This document shows positions 36,938 through 44,457 of a stretch of 64,000 bases of DNA, piece by piece. This DNA comes from Kurthia senegalensis (lineage in GTDB: Bacteria > Bacillota > Bacilli > Bacillales_A > Planococcaceae): contig NZ_HE611071.1 of assembly GCF_000285595.1 (NCBI RefSeq), forward strand, positions 1 through 64,000, read 5' to 3'. The translations under genes and the position numbers were made by a program. Positions within the stretch are counted from its first letter, which is position 1, and each line of letters opens with the position of its first letter. The notes under the pieces were generated by a model. It did no database searches. It was not told where the DNA came from and saw only the letters and a list, made by a program, of their open reading frames with translations.

Positions 36938-37291
36938 TTATGAATAAACGAGTTCACCTTTGTAATCAATTTGTTCTAAAGCATTTAAAATTTGTGTCTT
37001 CGCAATATTTGATTTTGGCATCATAATAATCAATTTACTAAAATTTAATGAAATATAATACGTAATTGCCGTTACGAGTTCCGGTTCTGTCGCCGAAGGA
37101 AGTGGCGACTGCTCTCTTGCATCTACAATTAACGTATACGTTTCGTGATCTACTTTATCTGTTGTTTCTTTCACTGCTTCAAAATAGGATTCAACAAGCT
37201 GTTTTCTTATAAAGCCGATAATTTGAACGTGAACTTGTTTTTTATCTTCATAAATAGATGTTTTGAATTTCAATGTATCTACTAATAACAT
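36938..37291 (-). CDS. Hypothetical protein, possibly STAS-like
   Basis: A 117-residue soluble protein that I do not recognise. Its alternation of strands and helices (VHVQIIGF, a helix, TYTLIVDARE, a helix, KLIIMMPKS, then a final helix) recalls the STAS/SpoIIAA fold. No phosphorylatable Ser/Thr can be assigned. The ATG follows AAGGGA by 11 bases. A promoter about 75 bases upstream is listed separately. The lack of partners on its strand leaves its role open. Confidence 0.65.
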   Translation of the reverse strand: MLLVDTLKFKTSIYEDKKQVHVQIIGFIRKQLVESYFEAVKETTDKVDHETYTLIVDAREQSPLPSATEPELVTAITYYISLNFSKLIIMMPKSNIAKTQILNALEQIDYKGELVYS

Positions 37292-37364
37292 CGTTCAATC
37301 GTTCCCTTCTATTAATGTTTGAATAGTTTTATTAAATTTGAATAATTATACTTTATTATTCATT

Positions 37365-37393
37365 AGTATAGGTAATTCGTCGATTTTTGTCGA
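37365..37393 (-). promoter_or_regulatory. Promoter of the STAS-like gene
   Basis: On the minus strand TCGACA (37388-37393), 17 bases and TATACT (37365-37370) form a good sigma-A promoter, giving a 5' leader of about 65 bases. Confidence 0.5.
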
Positions 37394-37550
37394 CTTTTTA
37401 TCCAAAAACACCTAATCTTTTTTCATACTAACAGCTTTAATTCCCTATTTTCAAGCATTTACACTAAAAAAATCTCCATCATACATATAAATCATGCATT
37501 TAAATGTATGTTTTTAGTTGCATTTTGAATGATTCTTGTTGTAAATCCGC

Positions 37551-37916
37551 CTAACTCATTTTCCCTAACAATTTTTCAAGTTCGTACGTCGTAAAACAAT
37601 TCGTACGTGCGAATTTACGAAATGCATAATAATCACTCGTCCCCCTACCTAAAATGAAAATTTGTTGAATTTGAAACGTTTCTATAATTTTTTTAATTTC
37701 GTCCATAGACGTTTCTTTTCGAACGATTAACGGACAAATTTCTTCTGATTGCAACATTCCTTCGAACAAAGAAACTAATAGTGGCGATATTTTCCGTTCA
37801 TCGACGACGAGTAATACCATTTCTGATTTTTGACTAATTTGTGCGAGTTGGCGCGTCGTTTCACCTAATAAGTCACTAAAAATTTTAGCAATTGTCCGTT
37901 GTCTCGTTTCTGTCAT
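37551..37916 (-). CDS. Hypothetical protein
   Basis: A 121-residue protein I do not recognise. It alternates hydrophobic strands (EMVLLVVDE, ICPLIVRKE, QIFILGR) with helices, as in a small Rossmann-like or STAS-like fold. I start it at the ATG at 37916; there is no convincing ribosome binding site. Its start codon lies only six bases from that of the divergent LuxR-type gene, so any promoter must lie inside the neighbour. Function unknown; it could be a partner of the regulator. Confidence 0.55.
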   Translation of the reverse strand: MTETRQRTIAKIFSDLLGETTRQLAQISQKSEMVLLVVDERKISPLLVSLFEGMLQSEEICPLIVRKETSMDEIKKIIETFQIQQIFILGRGTSDYYAFRKFARTNCFTTYELEKLLGKMS

Positions 37917-37922
37917 CAAATT

Positions 37923-38306
37923 ATGCCGCTCGCTTCACAGTACAATTACGTTCGTAGCTTTTTAGATCACCCTGCGATTTTCAGCGTCATCAATCACTAC
38001 GTAGAAACGAATCCGTACAAAGTAGACGATGAAGATGTGATTTTACAACATATGCAAAAACTGCAAAAAGCACACGTCGCAGAAGCAACGAGTACGTGGT
38101 TACTACCGAACTTAACGCAGCGTGAAAAAGAGATTTACAAACTGATTTTAGAAGGTGCGACGAATAAAGAAATCGCGAAATCTCTCTTCTTATCAGAAGG
38201 AACGGTGCGCGTATACATTTCCGCACTGTATCAAAAAATAGAAGTACGTTCACGGGCGCAAGCAATAAAAAAAGCCGAAGCGTACAAAGAATTACTCCAA
38301 CAATAA
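37923..38306 (+). CDS. LuxR-type helix-turn-helix transcriptional regulator
   Basis: A 127-residue protein with a C-terminal LuxR/FixJ DNA-binding domain (about 62-127): LTQREKEIYKLILEGATNKE, the recognition-helix segment SEGTVRVYISALYQKI and a basic end. The first 60 residues are not a receiver domain and match nothing I know. Without a receiver it is a stand-alone regulator or a shortened response regulator. The start is uncertain: ATG at 37923 or TTG at 37899, neither with a clear ribosome binding site. It is divergent from the unknown 121-residue gene. Confidence 0.72.
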   Translation: MPLASQYNYVRSFLDHPAIFSVINHYVETNPYKVDDEDVILQHMQKLQKAHVAEATSTWLLPNLTQREKEIYKLILEGATNKEIAKSLFLSEGTVRVYISALYQKIEVRSRAQAIKKAEAYKELLQQ

Positions 38307-38447
38307 AAAATCGAGACTAGGACAAAACGCTAGTCAATAAGAAAAGACATTCACGATTTGAATAAGATGGAACTGACCTAAAAATTTGAGAAAACATAAA
38401 AAGAAAAAGACACTTTCAAAAGTATCAAATCTTTGGAAGTGTTTTTT

Positions 38448-38680
38448 GATGGAAAAAAATATTCATACGAAACAAAAATGAAAGTGATAAAGAGGAAATG
38501 ATGAACGTATGTGGAATTAAAAATGACAGTCAGCTTTATCAATGGGTGAAGTCGTATGAAAACAGGGAGTTACATCGTTTACAACAACTACTCGGTAAAC
38601 AAGATCGGATCGGAAAAGGATTGTTTGAAGAAAAATTAATTGAAACGTTCCATGCCATGCCTAACGTGCGAAACGTTTGA
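38448..38680 (+). pseudogene. Transposase OrfA remnant (IS3 family)
   Basis: One frame reads DGKKYSYETKMKVIKRK and then stops; the next continues with CGIKNDSQLYQWVKSYENRE and LHRLQQLLGKQ. Together they resemble the helix-turn-helix N-terminal region of IS150-type OrfA proteins (YGIKN-x-x-Q-x-x-x-W-x-x-x-Y, then GKQ). The frame breaks near 38493-38500, and after about 38640 the sequence no longer resembles OrfA. Confidence 0.65.
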
Positions 38681-38705
38681 TTTTGAATAGCTTTTGAGAA
38701 TAACA

Positions 38706-38822
38706 AATGACGTTGTTGTTCAAACCGTTCAAGCATATATCAACTACTGTACGAATACTTAGATTTTAGCAAAGTTAAATTACCTTTCTCCAGTACAATA
38801 CCGAAAAAAGATAATTCAATAA
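38706..38822 (+). pseudogene. Transposase OrfB C-terminal remnant (IS3 family)
   Basis: A frame with one internal stop reads VQAYINYCTNT, stop, ILAKLNYLSPVQYRKKIIQ. This matches the conserved end of IS3-family OrfB (YI-x-Y-N-x-x-R-x-x-x-KL-x-x-LSP-x-x-YR), with the usual Arg replaced by the stop. The rve catalytic core is deleted. Confidence 0.65.
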
Positions 38823-38823
38823 A

Positions 38824-38928
38824 AATTTGACGGCGACTCCTATGGGAAAAGCATGAGCAGAAGACCCCAGCAGTGAGCTTGCGAGCGAGGAGGCTTCTGC
38901 CATGCCCCAGGAAAGCGTCCGTCAAATT
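38824..38928. repeat. Structured GACTCC-type intergenic repeat
   Basis: A 105-base unit with perfect 10-bp ends AATTTGACGG/CCGTCAAATT. Between them GCGACTCCTATGGGAAAAGC on one side and GCCCCAGGAAAGCGTC on the other pair further, and GCAGAAG pairs with CTTCTGC. The layout (GACTCC..GGGAA..AGC, GAAGACCCC, GAGGAGGC, GGAAAGCGTC) matches a widespread intergenic repeat of Bacillaceae and Planococcaceae as I remember it. It lies within the IS remnant, just after the OrfB stop. Confidence 0.65.
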
Positions 38929-39084
38929 CGACTTAAAAGAAGCGTCTTTTTCACTGTCTCACTTTCGTTGGTCAGTTCCGATTGTGAATGTCTTTTTTGT
39001 CTGTTGTTCTTCGTTTCGACCGAAGCTGATATACTTTTATAAAATTCTTTATAGAAAAAAAGACAATCCTAATTTGTGCATAAA

Positions 39085-39126
39085 AATAGAGGAGGGAATA
39101 TCGAATTCGATATTCCCTCCTCTATT
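39085..39126 (-). terminator. Hairpin of repeat copy 3, serving as terminator of yfiT
   Basis: A perfect 21-bp palindrome arm pair ending in AATAGAGGAGGGAATATCG and its complement. It lies 7 bases past the yfiT stop on the minus strand and is followed by TTTTTAT. Confidence 0.75.
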
Positions 39127-39132
39127 TCTTAT

Positions 39133-39648
39133 TTAATCTCGTATATTTAGAGCGATTTTAATGTGTGCAAGATGGTGTTCCTCGTGCCAAGCAAGCTTCG
39201 CTAGTTTTTTACCGACTGTCACTTTGCCGTCCGTCGCATGAATAAATCCACGTGTGAAATCAGACGTTTCAAGCGTCTCGCCAAGTGCGACAATGCGCTC
39301 ATTCAATCCTTCTAATAGACGAATTGAACTTTCTACAGGCAGCTTCATATCTGGAAGTAATGCCCACTCATCTTGATCAAATGCAGGTACTGTCGGCCAA
39401 TCATCCGTCAATGCAAGCTTCAATCGTTGATACATATTTAACTGTGAATCTGCAATATGGTGAACGAGCTGTCGCACGCTCCATGCCCCTTCACGATACG
39501 TCTTCTCTAGTTCTTCACCAGACAATCCATCTACAACTTTTCGCAATCGAAACGCATATGTACGCGTTTGTTCGAGCCAACCTTCTACATCTTTTTTCGT
39601 TACAACGTCCGGTACTCGTAATTCTCCAATCGGAAATTTCACATCCAT
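39133..39648 (-). CDS. yfiT: YfiT-like DinB/BstA family metal-dependent enzyme
   Basis: A 171-residue four-helix protein of the DinB/YfiT superfamily. The likely metal ligands are His64 in LVHHIADS and His158 and His162 in WHEEHHLAH, matching the triad of B. subtilis YfiT. Members in Firmicutes include bacillithiol S-transferases and putative metal hydrolases; the substrate here is not known. The N-terminus KFPIGE is typical of YfiT. It stands alone and ends in the hairpin of repeat copy 3. Confidence 0.82.
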   Translation of the reverse strand: MDVKFPIGELRVPDVVTKKDVEGWLEQTRTYAFRLRKVVDGLSGEELEKTYREGAWSVRQLVHHIADSQLNMYQRLKLALTDDWPTVPAFDQDEWALLPDMKLPVESSIRLLEGLNERIVALGETLETSDFTRGFIHATDGKVTVGKKLAKLAWHEEHHLAHIKIALNIRD

Positions 39649-39705
39649 GATTGATCCCTCATTTCAGTCAGTTTACGATTGTTATACCCTTATTCAAAGA
39701 AAAAT

Positions 39706-39741
39706 AGACGACCTACTCATGCTACTACGAGTAAGTCGTCT
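39706..39741 (-). terminator. Terminator after rlmCD
   Basis: AGACGAC plus TACTC pairs with GAGTA plus GTCGTCT (one mismatch) around 10 bases; ATTTTTC follows on the minus strand, 14 bases past the stop. Confidence 0.8.
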
Positions 39742-39754
39742 GTTTAGAAATATA

Positions 39755-41116
39755 TTATACTAACTCCAACCAAGCGACTGCTTCACAGTGTGCTGTGTGT
39801 GGGAACATATCGACAGGTTGTACTTCTTTCGTTTTGTAACCACCGTCTTCTAATACGCGTAAGTCACGCGCAAGTGTTGCCGGGTTACAAGAGACGTACA
39901 CGATGCGTTTCGGACGTTCTGAAAGAATCGTTTCGAGTAATGCATTGTCGCAACCTTTACGTGGTGGATCGACCATTAGTACGTCTGCTTCTTTGCCTTC
40001 TTTGAACCAGCGTGGAATGACTTCTTCTGCTGGACCCGCTTCGAAATACGTGTTCGTGAAGCCGTTTAATGTCGCATTGCGCTTCGCATCTTCAATCGCT
40101 TGAGGCACAATTTCGACGCCCATAACGTGCTTCGCATTTTTCGCTAAGAATAATGAAATCGTACCGATTCCACAATACGCATCGATAACTGTTTCATTTC
40201 CTGTTAGTGCTGCATAATCAAGTGCTTGTTTGTACAGTACTTCCGTTTGGATTGGGTTCACTTGGTAGAAAGAACGTGCTGAAATTTCAAATCGAACGTC
40301 GCCGATATGATCTTCAATTGTCGTTTCTCCCCATAAGTTCACCGTTTCATTCCCGAAAATAACGTTCGTATTGTCTGGATTCACGTTTTGCATAATTGAT
40401 TTCACATTCGGAATCAATTGGCGAATCGTATCAACAACGGCATCTTTTTGTGGGAATTTACGTTTTTTCGTCACTAATACGACCATTACTTCATTCGTTG
40501 CGCGTGCTTTACGAACGACGACGTGGCGCAATTGACCGCGTTTCGTATATTCATCATATGGTTGTAAGCCAAGTGCCCATAACTTCGGTTTTAAGCCTGA
40601 TAAAATAGCATCTGCTTCATCTGTTTGGATTAAACAACGTTCCGTATCAACGATTGCATGTGATTTCGTTTTGTAGAAACCTGCGATCGGTACTTCACCG
40701 TTCATACCGAATGGGATTTGTGCTTTATTACGATAATTCCAAGGCTCTTCCATCCCTTTTGTCGGGTGCACTGTTACGTCTAATTTACCGATTCGTTGCA
40801 TCACATCTTGGACCATTTTTTGTTTCCAAGCAAGTTGACCTTCGTAAGATAAATGTTGTAATTGGCATCCGCCGCAAGAGTTGAATACAGGGCAAGGTGG
40901 TTCTACGCGATGCGGAGACGCTTCTTCAATCTCTACAATTTTCGCAAAGCCGTAATTTTTAAGTGGTTTTAAAACGTGTACTGTACATGTTTCGCCAGGT
41001 AATGCGCCTTGGATGAATAATGGGTATCCATCGACTTTCGCTACGCCTGCGCCATCATGTGTTAAATCTTCTATATAAACAGAAAGCTGATCATTCTTTT
41101 TCACTGGTGCTGTCAT
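39755..41116 (-). CDS. rlmCD: 23S rRNA (uracil-5-)-methyltransferase RlmCD (YefA-like)
   Basis: A 453-residue RumA-family enzyme: TRAM domain (about 1-65), cysteine cluster CPVFNSCGGCQLQH, SAM motif DAYCGIGTISL, DPPRKGCD and the catalytic Cys in VSCNPATLA. In B. subtilis YefA methylates both U747 and U1939 of 23S rRNA. It follows dgkB on the same strand, the order seen in B. subtilis and staphylococci, which identifies this copy as RlmCD and the one at 12043 as the paralogue. Confidence 0.92.
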   Translation of the reverse strand: MTAPVKKNDQLSVYIEDLTHDGAGVAKVDGYPLFIQGALPGETCTVHVLKPLKNYGFAKIVEIEEASPHRVEPPCPVFNSCGGCQLQHLSYEGQLAWKQKMVQDVMQRIGKLDVTVHPTKGMEEPWNYRNKAQIPFGMNGEVPIAGFYKTKSHAIVDTERCLIQTDEADAILSGLKPKLWALGLQPYDEYTKRGQLRHVVVRKARATNEVMVVLVTKKRKFPQKDAVVDTIRQLIPNVKSIMQNVNPDNTNVIFGNETVNLWGETTIEDHIGDVRFEISARSFYQVNPIQTEVLYKQALDYAALTGNETVIDAYCGIGTISLFLAKNAKHVMGVEIVPQAIEDAKRNATLNGFTNTYFEAGPAEEVIPRWFKEGKEADVLMVDPPRKGCDNALLETILSERPKRIVYVSCNPATLARDLRVLEDGGYKTKEVQPVDMFPHTAHCEAVAWLELV

Positions 41117-41171
41117 TCAATTTGTTCCTCCATTTCAATTTCTCTATTGTATCACGAAATGTGCACAAAAT

Positions 41172-41197
41172 AACCCTATGCGTTTCAACATAGGGTT
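41172..41197 (-). terminator. Terminator after dgkB
   Basis: AACCCTATG and CATAGGGTT pair across 8 bases just past the dgkB stop; TATTTTG follows on the minus strand. It should partly isolate dgkB from rlmCD. Confidence 0.7.
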
Positions 41198-41202
41198 TAA
41201 GA

Positions 41203-42126
41203 TTATAAGTTTGCGTTAATACGATCTTGTTCACGAATATCATCAATCGGTACGAATAATTCGATATGACGTTTTAAGTTTTTAAATACAGAAGGTGCAT
41301 CGCCGCCGTACTCACCATCTAAGTTAATGAGTACGCGGTCATCTGAAGTTACTTTCACTTCGTCAGCTTTCGTATAAATGATGTGTGGGTCTTTTAAATG
41401 ATCTCCACGAATAGCAAGCGTCACTAAACGAACGAATTCTGCAACATTACATTTTTTCAAGATAAAGACGGTGAATTTACCATCGTTAATGCTTGCGTCT
41501 GGTGCGAGTTTTTCAAAGCCGCCGACAGAGTTCGATAAGCCGATTAAAAACATCATCGCTTCATCGTCGAACACTTCGCCGTCATATTCAATACGCATTT
41601 TCGTTGCTTTAACAGATGGCAACATTTCAATTCCTTTTAAATAATAAGCGAGTTGCCCAAGCATCGTTTTCAGTTTGCTTGGCACTTCATATGTTAATTC
41701 GGTAATACGTCCGCCCGCTGCGATATTAATAAAATAACGATCATTCGAAAGACCGACATCGACAGGAATTGAATCTCCTTTAATAATAATATCAACAGCC
41801 GCATAAATATCACGAGGAATTTTCACGGCACGTGCAAAGTCATTCGTCGTCCCCATTGGAATTAATCCTAATTTCGGACGTTTTTCAAACTCACTTACAC
41901 CGGCGACAACTTCATTCAACGTTCCGTCACCACCGACGGCAATAATAATATCGAAACCACGTTCGACTGCCATTTTTGCAGCTACCGTTGCATCGCCTGC
42001 ACATGTTGTTGCATGGCATGACGTTTCATAACCTGCAACTTCAAGTTTTGCTAGTACTTCAGGTAAGTGCTTTTTAAAAAGTTCTCTCCCCGAAGTAGGG
42101 TTATAAATGATGCGTGCTCTTTTCAT
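41203..42126 (-). CDS. dgkB: Diacylglycerol kinase DgkB
   Basis: A 307-residue soluble lipid kinase of the DAGK_cat family. It returns diacylglycerol released by lipoteichoic acid synthesis to phospholipid. The nucleotide motif GGDGTLNEVV and the downstream PMGTTNDFARA are intact, and the N-terminus starts with the typical IYNPTSG. Neighbours are rlmCD downstream and, further upstream, gatCAB, as in other Bacillales. Confidence 0.93.
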   Translation of the reverse strand: MKRARIIYNPTSGRELFKKHLPEVLAKLEVAGYETSCHATTCAGDATVAAKMAVERGFDIIIAVGGDGTLNEVVAGVSEFEKRPKLGLIPMGTTNDFARAVKIPRDIYAAVDIIIKGDSIPVDVGLSNDRYFINIAAGGRITELTYEVPSKLKTMLGQLAYYLKGIEMLPSVKATKMRIEYDGEVFDDEAMMFLIGLSNSVGGFEKLAPDASINDGKFTVFILKKCNVAEFVRLVTLAIRGDHLKDPHIIYTKADEVKVTSDDRVLINLDGEYGGDAPSVFKNLKRHIELFVPIDDIREQDRINANL

Positions 42127-42183
42127 AACTCAACCTTCTTACTGTTTAAAATTTCTATCTTCATCTAATGGCTCATGAAAATA

Positions 42184-42208
42184 GGCTGCCTCACACGAAG
42201 AGTCAGCC
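42184..42208 (-). terminator. Terminator after the thioredoxin-fold gene
   Basis: GGCTG and CAGCC, extended by CT/AG, form a stem around 9 bases; on the minus strand TATTTTC follows. Confidence 0.55.
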
Positions 42209-42268
42209 CGACTATTTAACAACTCTATTATTCTATACTGAACACGTGACATTCTGCAAATAAATGAA

Positions 42269-42829
42269 TTATTTCATTAATTGCTCAAACGTTTGACGAA
42301 TGTCTTCGTAGACGTATTGCCAAAATTGATCGTTCGATGCGTATTCTTCCGTAATCCCTACGAATAACTCCGTCTGCTTCGTACCGAAATCAGACGAATC
42401 TTTCGGCGGTAAAGTTGCACGTTTGTCCATGACATATTGTTGAACTTCGGGTGCGCGTGGCCCCCATTTGCCAACAACATCGCCCTCCGCATTTAAAATT
42501 AAATAAACAGGAATTGCACGTCCACCATTCGTTAAATGCGCGTCAATTAATTCTAAATTTTGATCGCGTAATACACAGCGCACGTCCAAATCCGTCGCCT
42601 CTGCAACTTTTCGTAAAATGGCATTGTTCATCATTGCATCCCCGCACCAGTCTTCTGTAATAACGAGTACGTGTAAATTAGCTTCTTTTAGCGCGGTAAA
42701 GAACGCTTCATCTTCCGGTAAATTAAATCCGTTGTATACGCGGAAACTATCATCTTTTAGCCTCGACATTTTTTCCATATATTCCGAAAGAATCGTTCCT
42801 TGCTCAAAATATTGTTGCTCTGTCGCCAT
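42269..42829 (-). CDS. Thioredoxin family protein
   Basis: A 186-residue protein with a thioredoxin-like fold centred on VLVITEDWCGDAMMNN. The active site is WCGDA, so there is only one Cys where classic thioredoxins have CxxC. This single-Cys form is usual in the PF14595-type Bacillales proteins, whose role is unknown; bacillithiol-linked chemistry is possible. The cis-Pro loop is GGRAIPVYLI. A single gene between dgkB and a divergent MFS transporter. Confidence 0.8.
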   Translation of the reverse strand: MATEQQYFEQGTILSEYMEKMSRLKDDSFRVYNGFNLPEDEAFFTALKEANLHVLVITEDWCGDAMMNNAILRKVAEATDLDVRCVLRDQNLELIDAHLTNGGRAIPVYLILNAEGDVVGKWGPRAPEVQQYVMDKRATLPPKDSSDFGTKQTELFVGITEEYASNDQFWQYVYEDIRQTFEQLMK

Positions 42830-42947
42830 ATAAATCCCTCCTTATTTACTTTTGTTTTAGTATATCAAATTTTGACAATTGTATCATATGCCGTATACAT
42901 ACAGCGCTTTATTTTATAAAATAAAGAAATATGAAAGGATGACTTTT

Positions 42948-44096
42948 TTGAAAAGAACGACGATTTTATTAAAAAGCTATAACTTTTTATTTTTCGGGTT
43001 ATTAGCTATCTTTATCCCTTTTTTACCTATTTATTTTCAATCAGTTGGATTAGCAACGAAAGAAATCGGCCTCATTATTGCCCTCGGTGGTATCGTGACG
43101 GTCATCGCGCAACCGCTTTGGGGAATGATTAGCGATCGCTTAAAAACTGTCCGTAAAATCATTTTAATCCTCGTAGCGAGTACCGCAATTTGTGGTTTTT
43201 TCTTATATCAAATTGATAGCTTCTTACTCATCGTCTTATTGTCGATGTTCGTTTACTTCTTTTTGATGCCACTCGATCCATTAACAGAGTCACTCACGTT
43301 TACAACGACGGAGGCGCAAGGTATTAGTTACGGTTCTGTCCGCACGTACGGCTCACTCGGCTATGCCATTCTCTCTTTAGCTATCGGCTACATTACCGAT
43401 TGGTTCGGCATGGGGGCAATCGGTGTTTGCTTTGCGATTCTCGGCATTATTTGCTTCGCTATCGTCTGGAAAATTCCAGAAGTACCCACTTCTACAGCAC
43501 CTGTCACTGTGGATAGCTTGAAACAAGTACTGAAAAATAAAGAGATGATTTTATTTTTAGTTCTTATTTTTATTAGCTCTATCCCTGCTCGTATGAACGA
43601 TAACTATTTAGGTATTCACATTACATCACTTGGTGGCGAAAACAACCTCGTCGGCATCGCATTCTTTATTTCCGGTGCGAGTGAGATTGTCGTCTTTGCG
43701 CTAAGTTATTTATGGCTGAAAAAAGGCAAAGAACTGCAGTTAATTACATTTGCGATTTTCTGTTACGCACTACGCTTTTTCCTTACAGGCTTTATCGACA
43801 ACCCAAAAATGATTGTCATTATTCAAGTACTTCAAATGTTAACATTCCCTGTTTATTACACAGCTGCCATTCAATATTTATATCGTATTATGCCACGCGA
43901 ATGGCGCGCAACTGGGCAAACGGTACTCGCTTTACTATTTTTCGGTATATCCGGTATTATTTCATCATACATCGGTGGGCTCATGTACGATGATTTTGGC
44001 GGCGATGTTTTCTACTATGCCATCGCCATTACATCACTCGTTGCTGCATTGTACGGAACGTTTTTATTAATTCGGAATGCCCGTAAAGCTATTTAA
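42948..44096 (+). CDS. MFS transporter
   Basis: A 382-residue transporter with 12 membrane segments. The first cytoplasmic loop has GMISDRLKTVRK, the MFS signature region. Its best resemblance is to the MFS_1-like group that includes YwbF and phenylpropionate-type permeases of Bacilli; the substrate is unknown. I chose the TTG at 42948, 8 bases after AAAGGA; upstream in-frame ATGs have poorer sites. It is divergent from the thioredoxin-fold gene. Confidence 0.8.
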   Translation: MKRTTILLKSYNFLFFGLLAIFIPFLPIYFQSVGLATKEIGLIIALGGIVTVIAQPLWGMISDRLKTVRKIILILVASTAICGFFLYQIDSFLLIVLLSMFVYFFLMPLDPLTESLTFTTTEAQGISYGSVRTYGSLGYAILSLAIGYITDWFGMGAIGVCFAILGIICFAIVWKIPEVPTSTAPVTVDSLKQVLKNKEMILFLVLIFISSIPARMNDNYLGIHITSLGGENNLVGIAFFISGASEIVVFALSYLWLKKGKELQLITFAIFCYALRFFLTGFIDNPKMIVIIQVLQMLTFPVYYTAAIQYLYRIMPREWRATGQTVLALLFFGISGIISSYIGGLMYDDFGGDVFYYAIAITSLVAALYGTFLLIRNARKAI

Positions 44097-44104
44097 CCAT
44101 ATAA

Positions 44105-44145
44105 AAAAGAGGAAGCCTTATTAACAAGGCTTCCTCTTTTATTTT
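44105..44145 (+). terminator. Terminator after the MFS transporter gene
   Basis: AAAAGAGGAAGCCTT and AAGGCTTCCTCTTTT pair around a 6-base loop, followed by ATTTT. Confidence 0.9.
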
Positions 44146-44457
44146 AGACGCATTTGGATGGTAAAATTCCGGCCATCGAGTATTAAAAGTACAATCGACA
44201 TAAAGGGTTCGAATCTTATAGCCGATTGCTTATCGTAAACGTATTTCTTCTTTGTAGCGTTCAACACTTCAAGGAATACTAGCTAATTTCACCGTCGTCC
44301 TGACGGCAACGCTTGTCGACTACTCGTCCTGAGTAGTCTATCCGGTTTCACACACTAACACTTCGGGTCATTTCTTTCCTTCCAACGTGACGAAAAACGT
44401 CACTTGTCAGGAAATCAAAATGCCCTTCAGTGCTGAAAGAGTGTGTTCAACACTTAA
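44146..44457 (-). other. Structured intergenic region after gatB, no gene seen
   Basis: This 310-base gap between convergent genes is less A/T-rich than other gaps. It holds a hairpin GTGACG-5-CGTCAC (44387-44403) and two neighbouring hairpins with the same five-base loop (AGGAC on the minus strand): GACTACTC/GAGTAGTC (44318-44338) and CCGTC/GACGG (44292-44306). GTTCAACACTT occurs twice on the plus strand, near 44258 and at 44447-44457. I cannot assign it to a known RNA family. It may be a repeat element or the 3' end of the gat transcript. Confidence 0.5.

Larger units (their letters stand above)
38369..38979 (+). mobile_element. Degenerate IS3-family (IS150-group-like) element
   Basis: The ends are inverted: GGAACTGACC (38369-38378) and GGTCAGTTCC (38970-38979), with further partial matching inside (GAGA at the same offset). 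GAT on both sides (38366-38368 and 38980-38982) is a 3-base target duplication, as IS3-family elements make. Inside are a broken OrfA remnant and an OrfB tail, joined by an internal deletion; an intact member would be about 1.3-1.5 kb. It cannot transpose by itself. Confidence 0.75.
38324..39126 (-). repeat. Dispersed intergenic repeat, copy 3 (inverted, interrupted)
   Basis: Read on the minus strand this matches copy 2: a 42-base perfect hairpin (39085-39126), TTTTTATGCACAAATTAGGA, GGTCGAAACGAAGAACAACA, GACAAAAAAGACATTCAC, then after an insertion AAATCGTGAATGTCTTTTC and the end TTGTCCTAGTC (38324). About 150 bases of the middle of copy 2 and the other end are missing. It lies between convergent genes like copies 1 and 2. 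An IS element sits at 38369-38979. Confidence 0.75.

Noticed and set aside
37500-37550. Palindromic CATACAT/ATGTATG stretch around 37491-37512 as a terminator
   Set aside because: A T run follows only on the plus strand, where no gene ends; on the minus strand it is absent.
42269-42829. Single-Cys active site of the thioredoxin-fold protein as a damaged gene
   Set aside because: Single-Cys WC-G-D-A sites are usual in this Bacillales subfamily as far as I know, so it is not an anomaly.
44201-44230. GGTTCGAATC, the T-loop motif of tRNAs
   Set aside because: The flanking bases do not form a T stem, and no acceptor, D or anticodon stems can be built around it.
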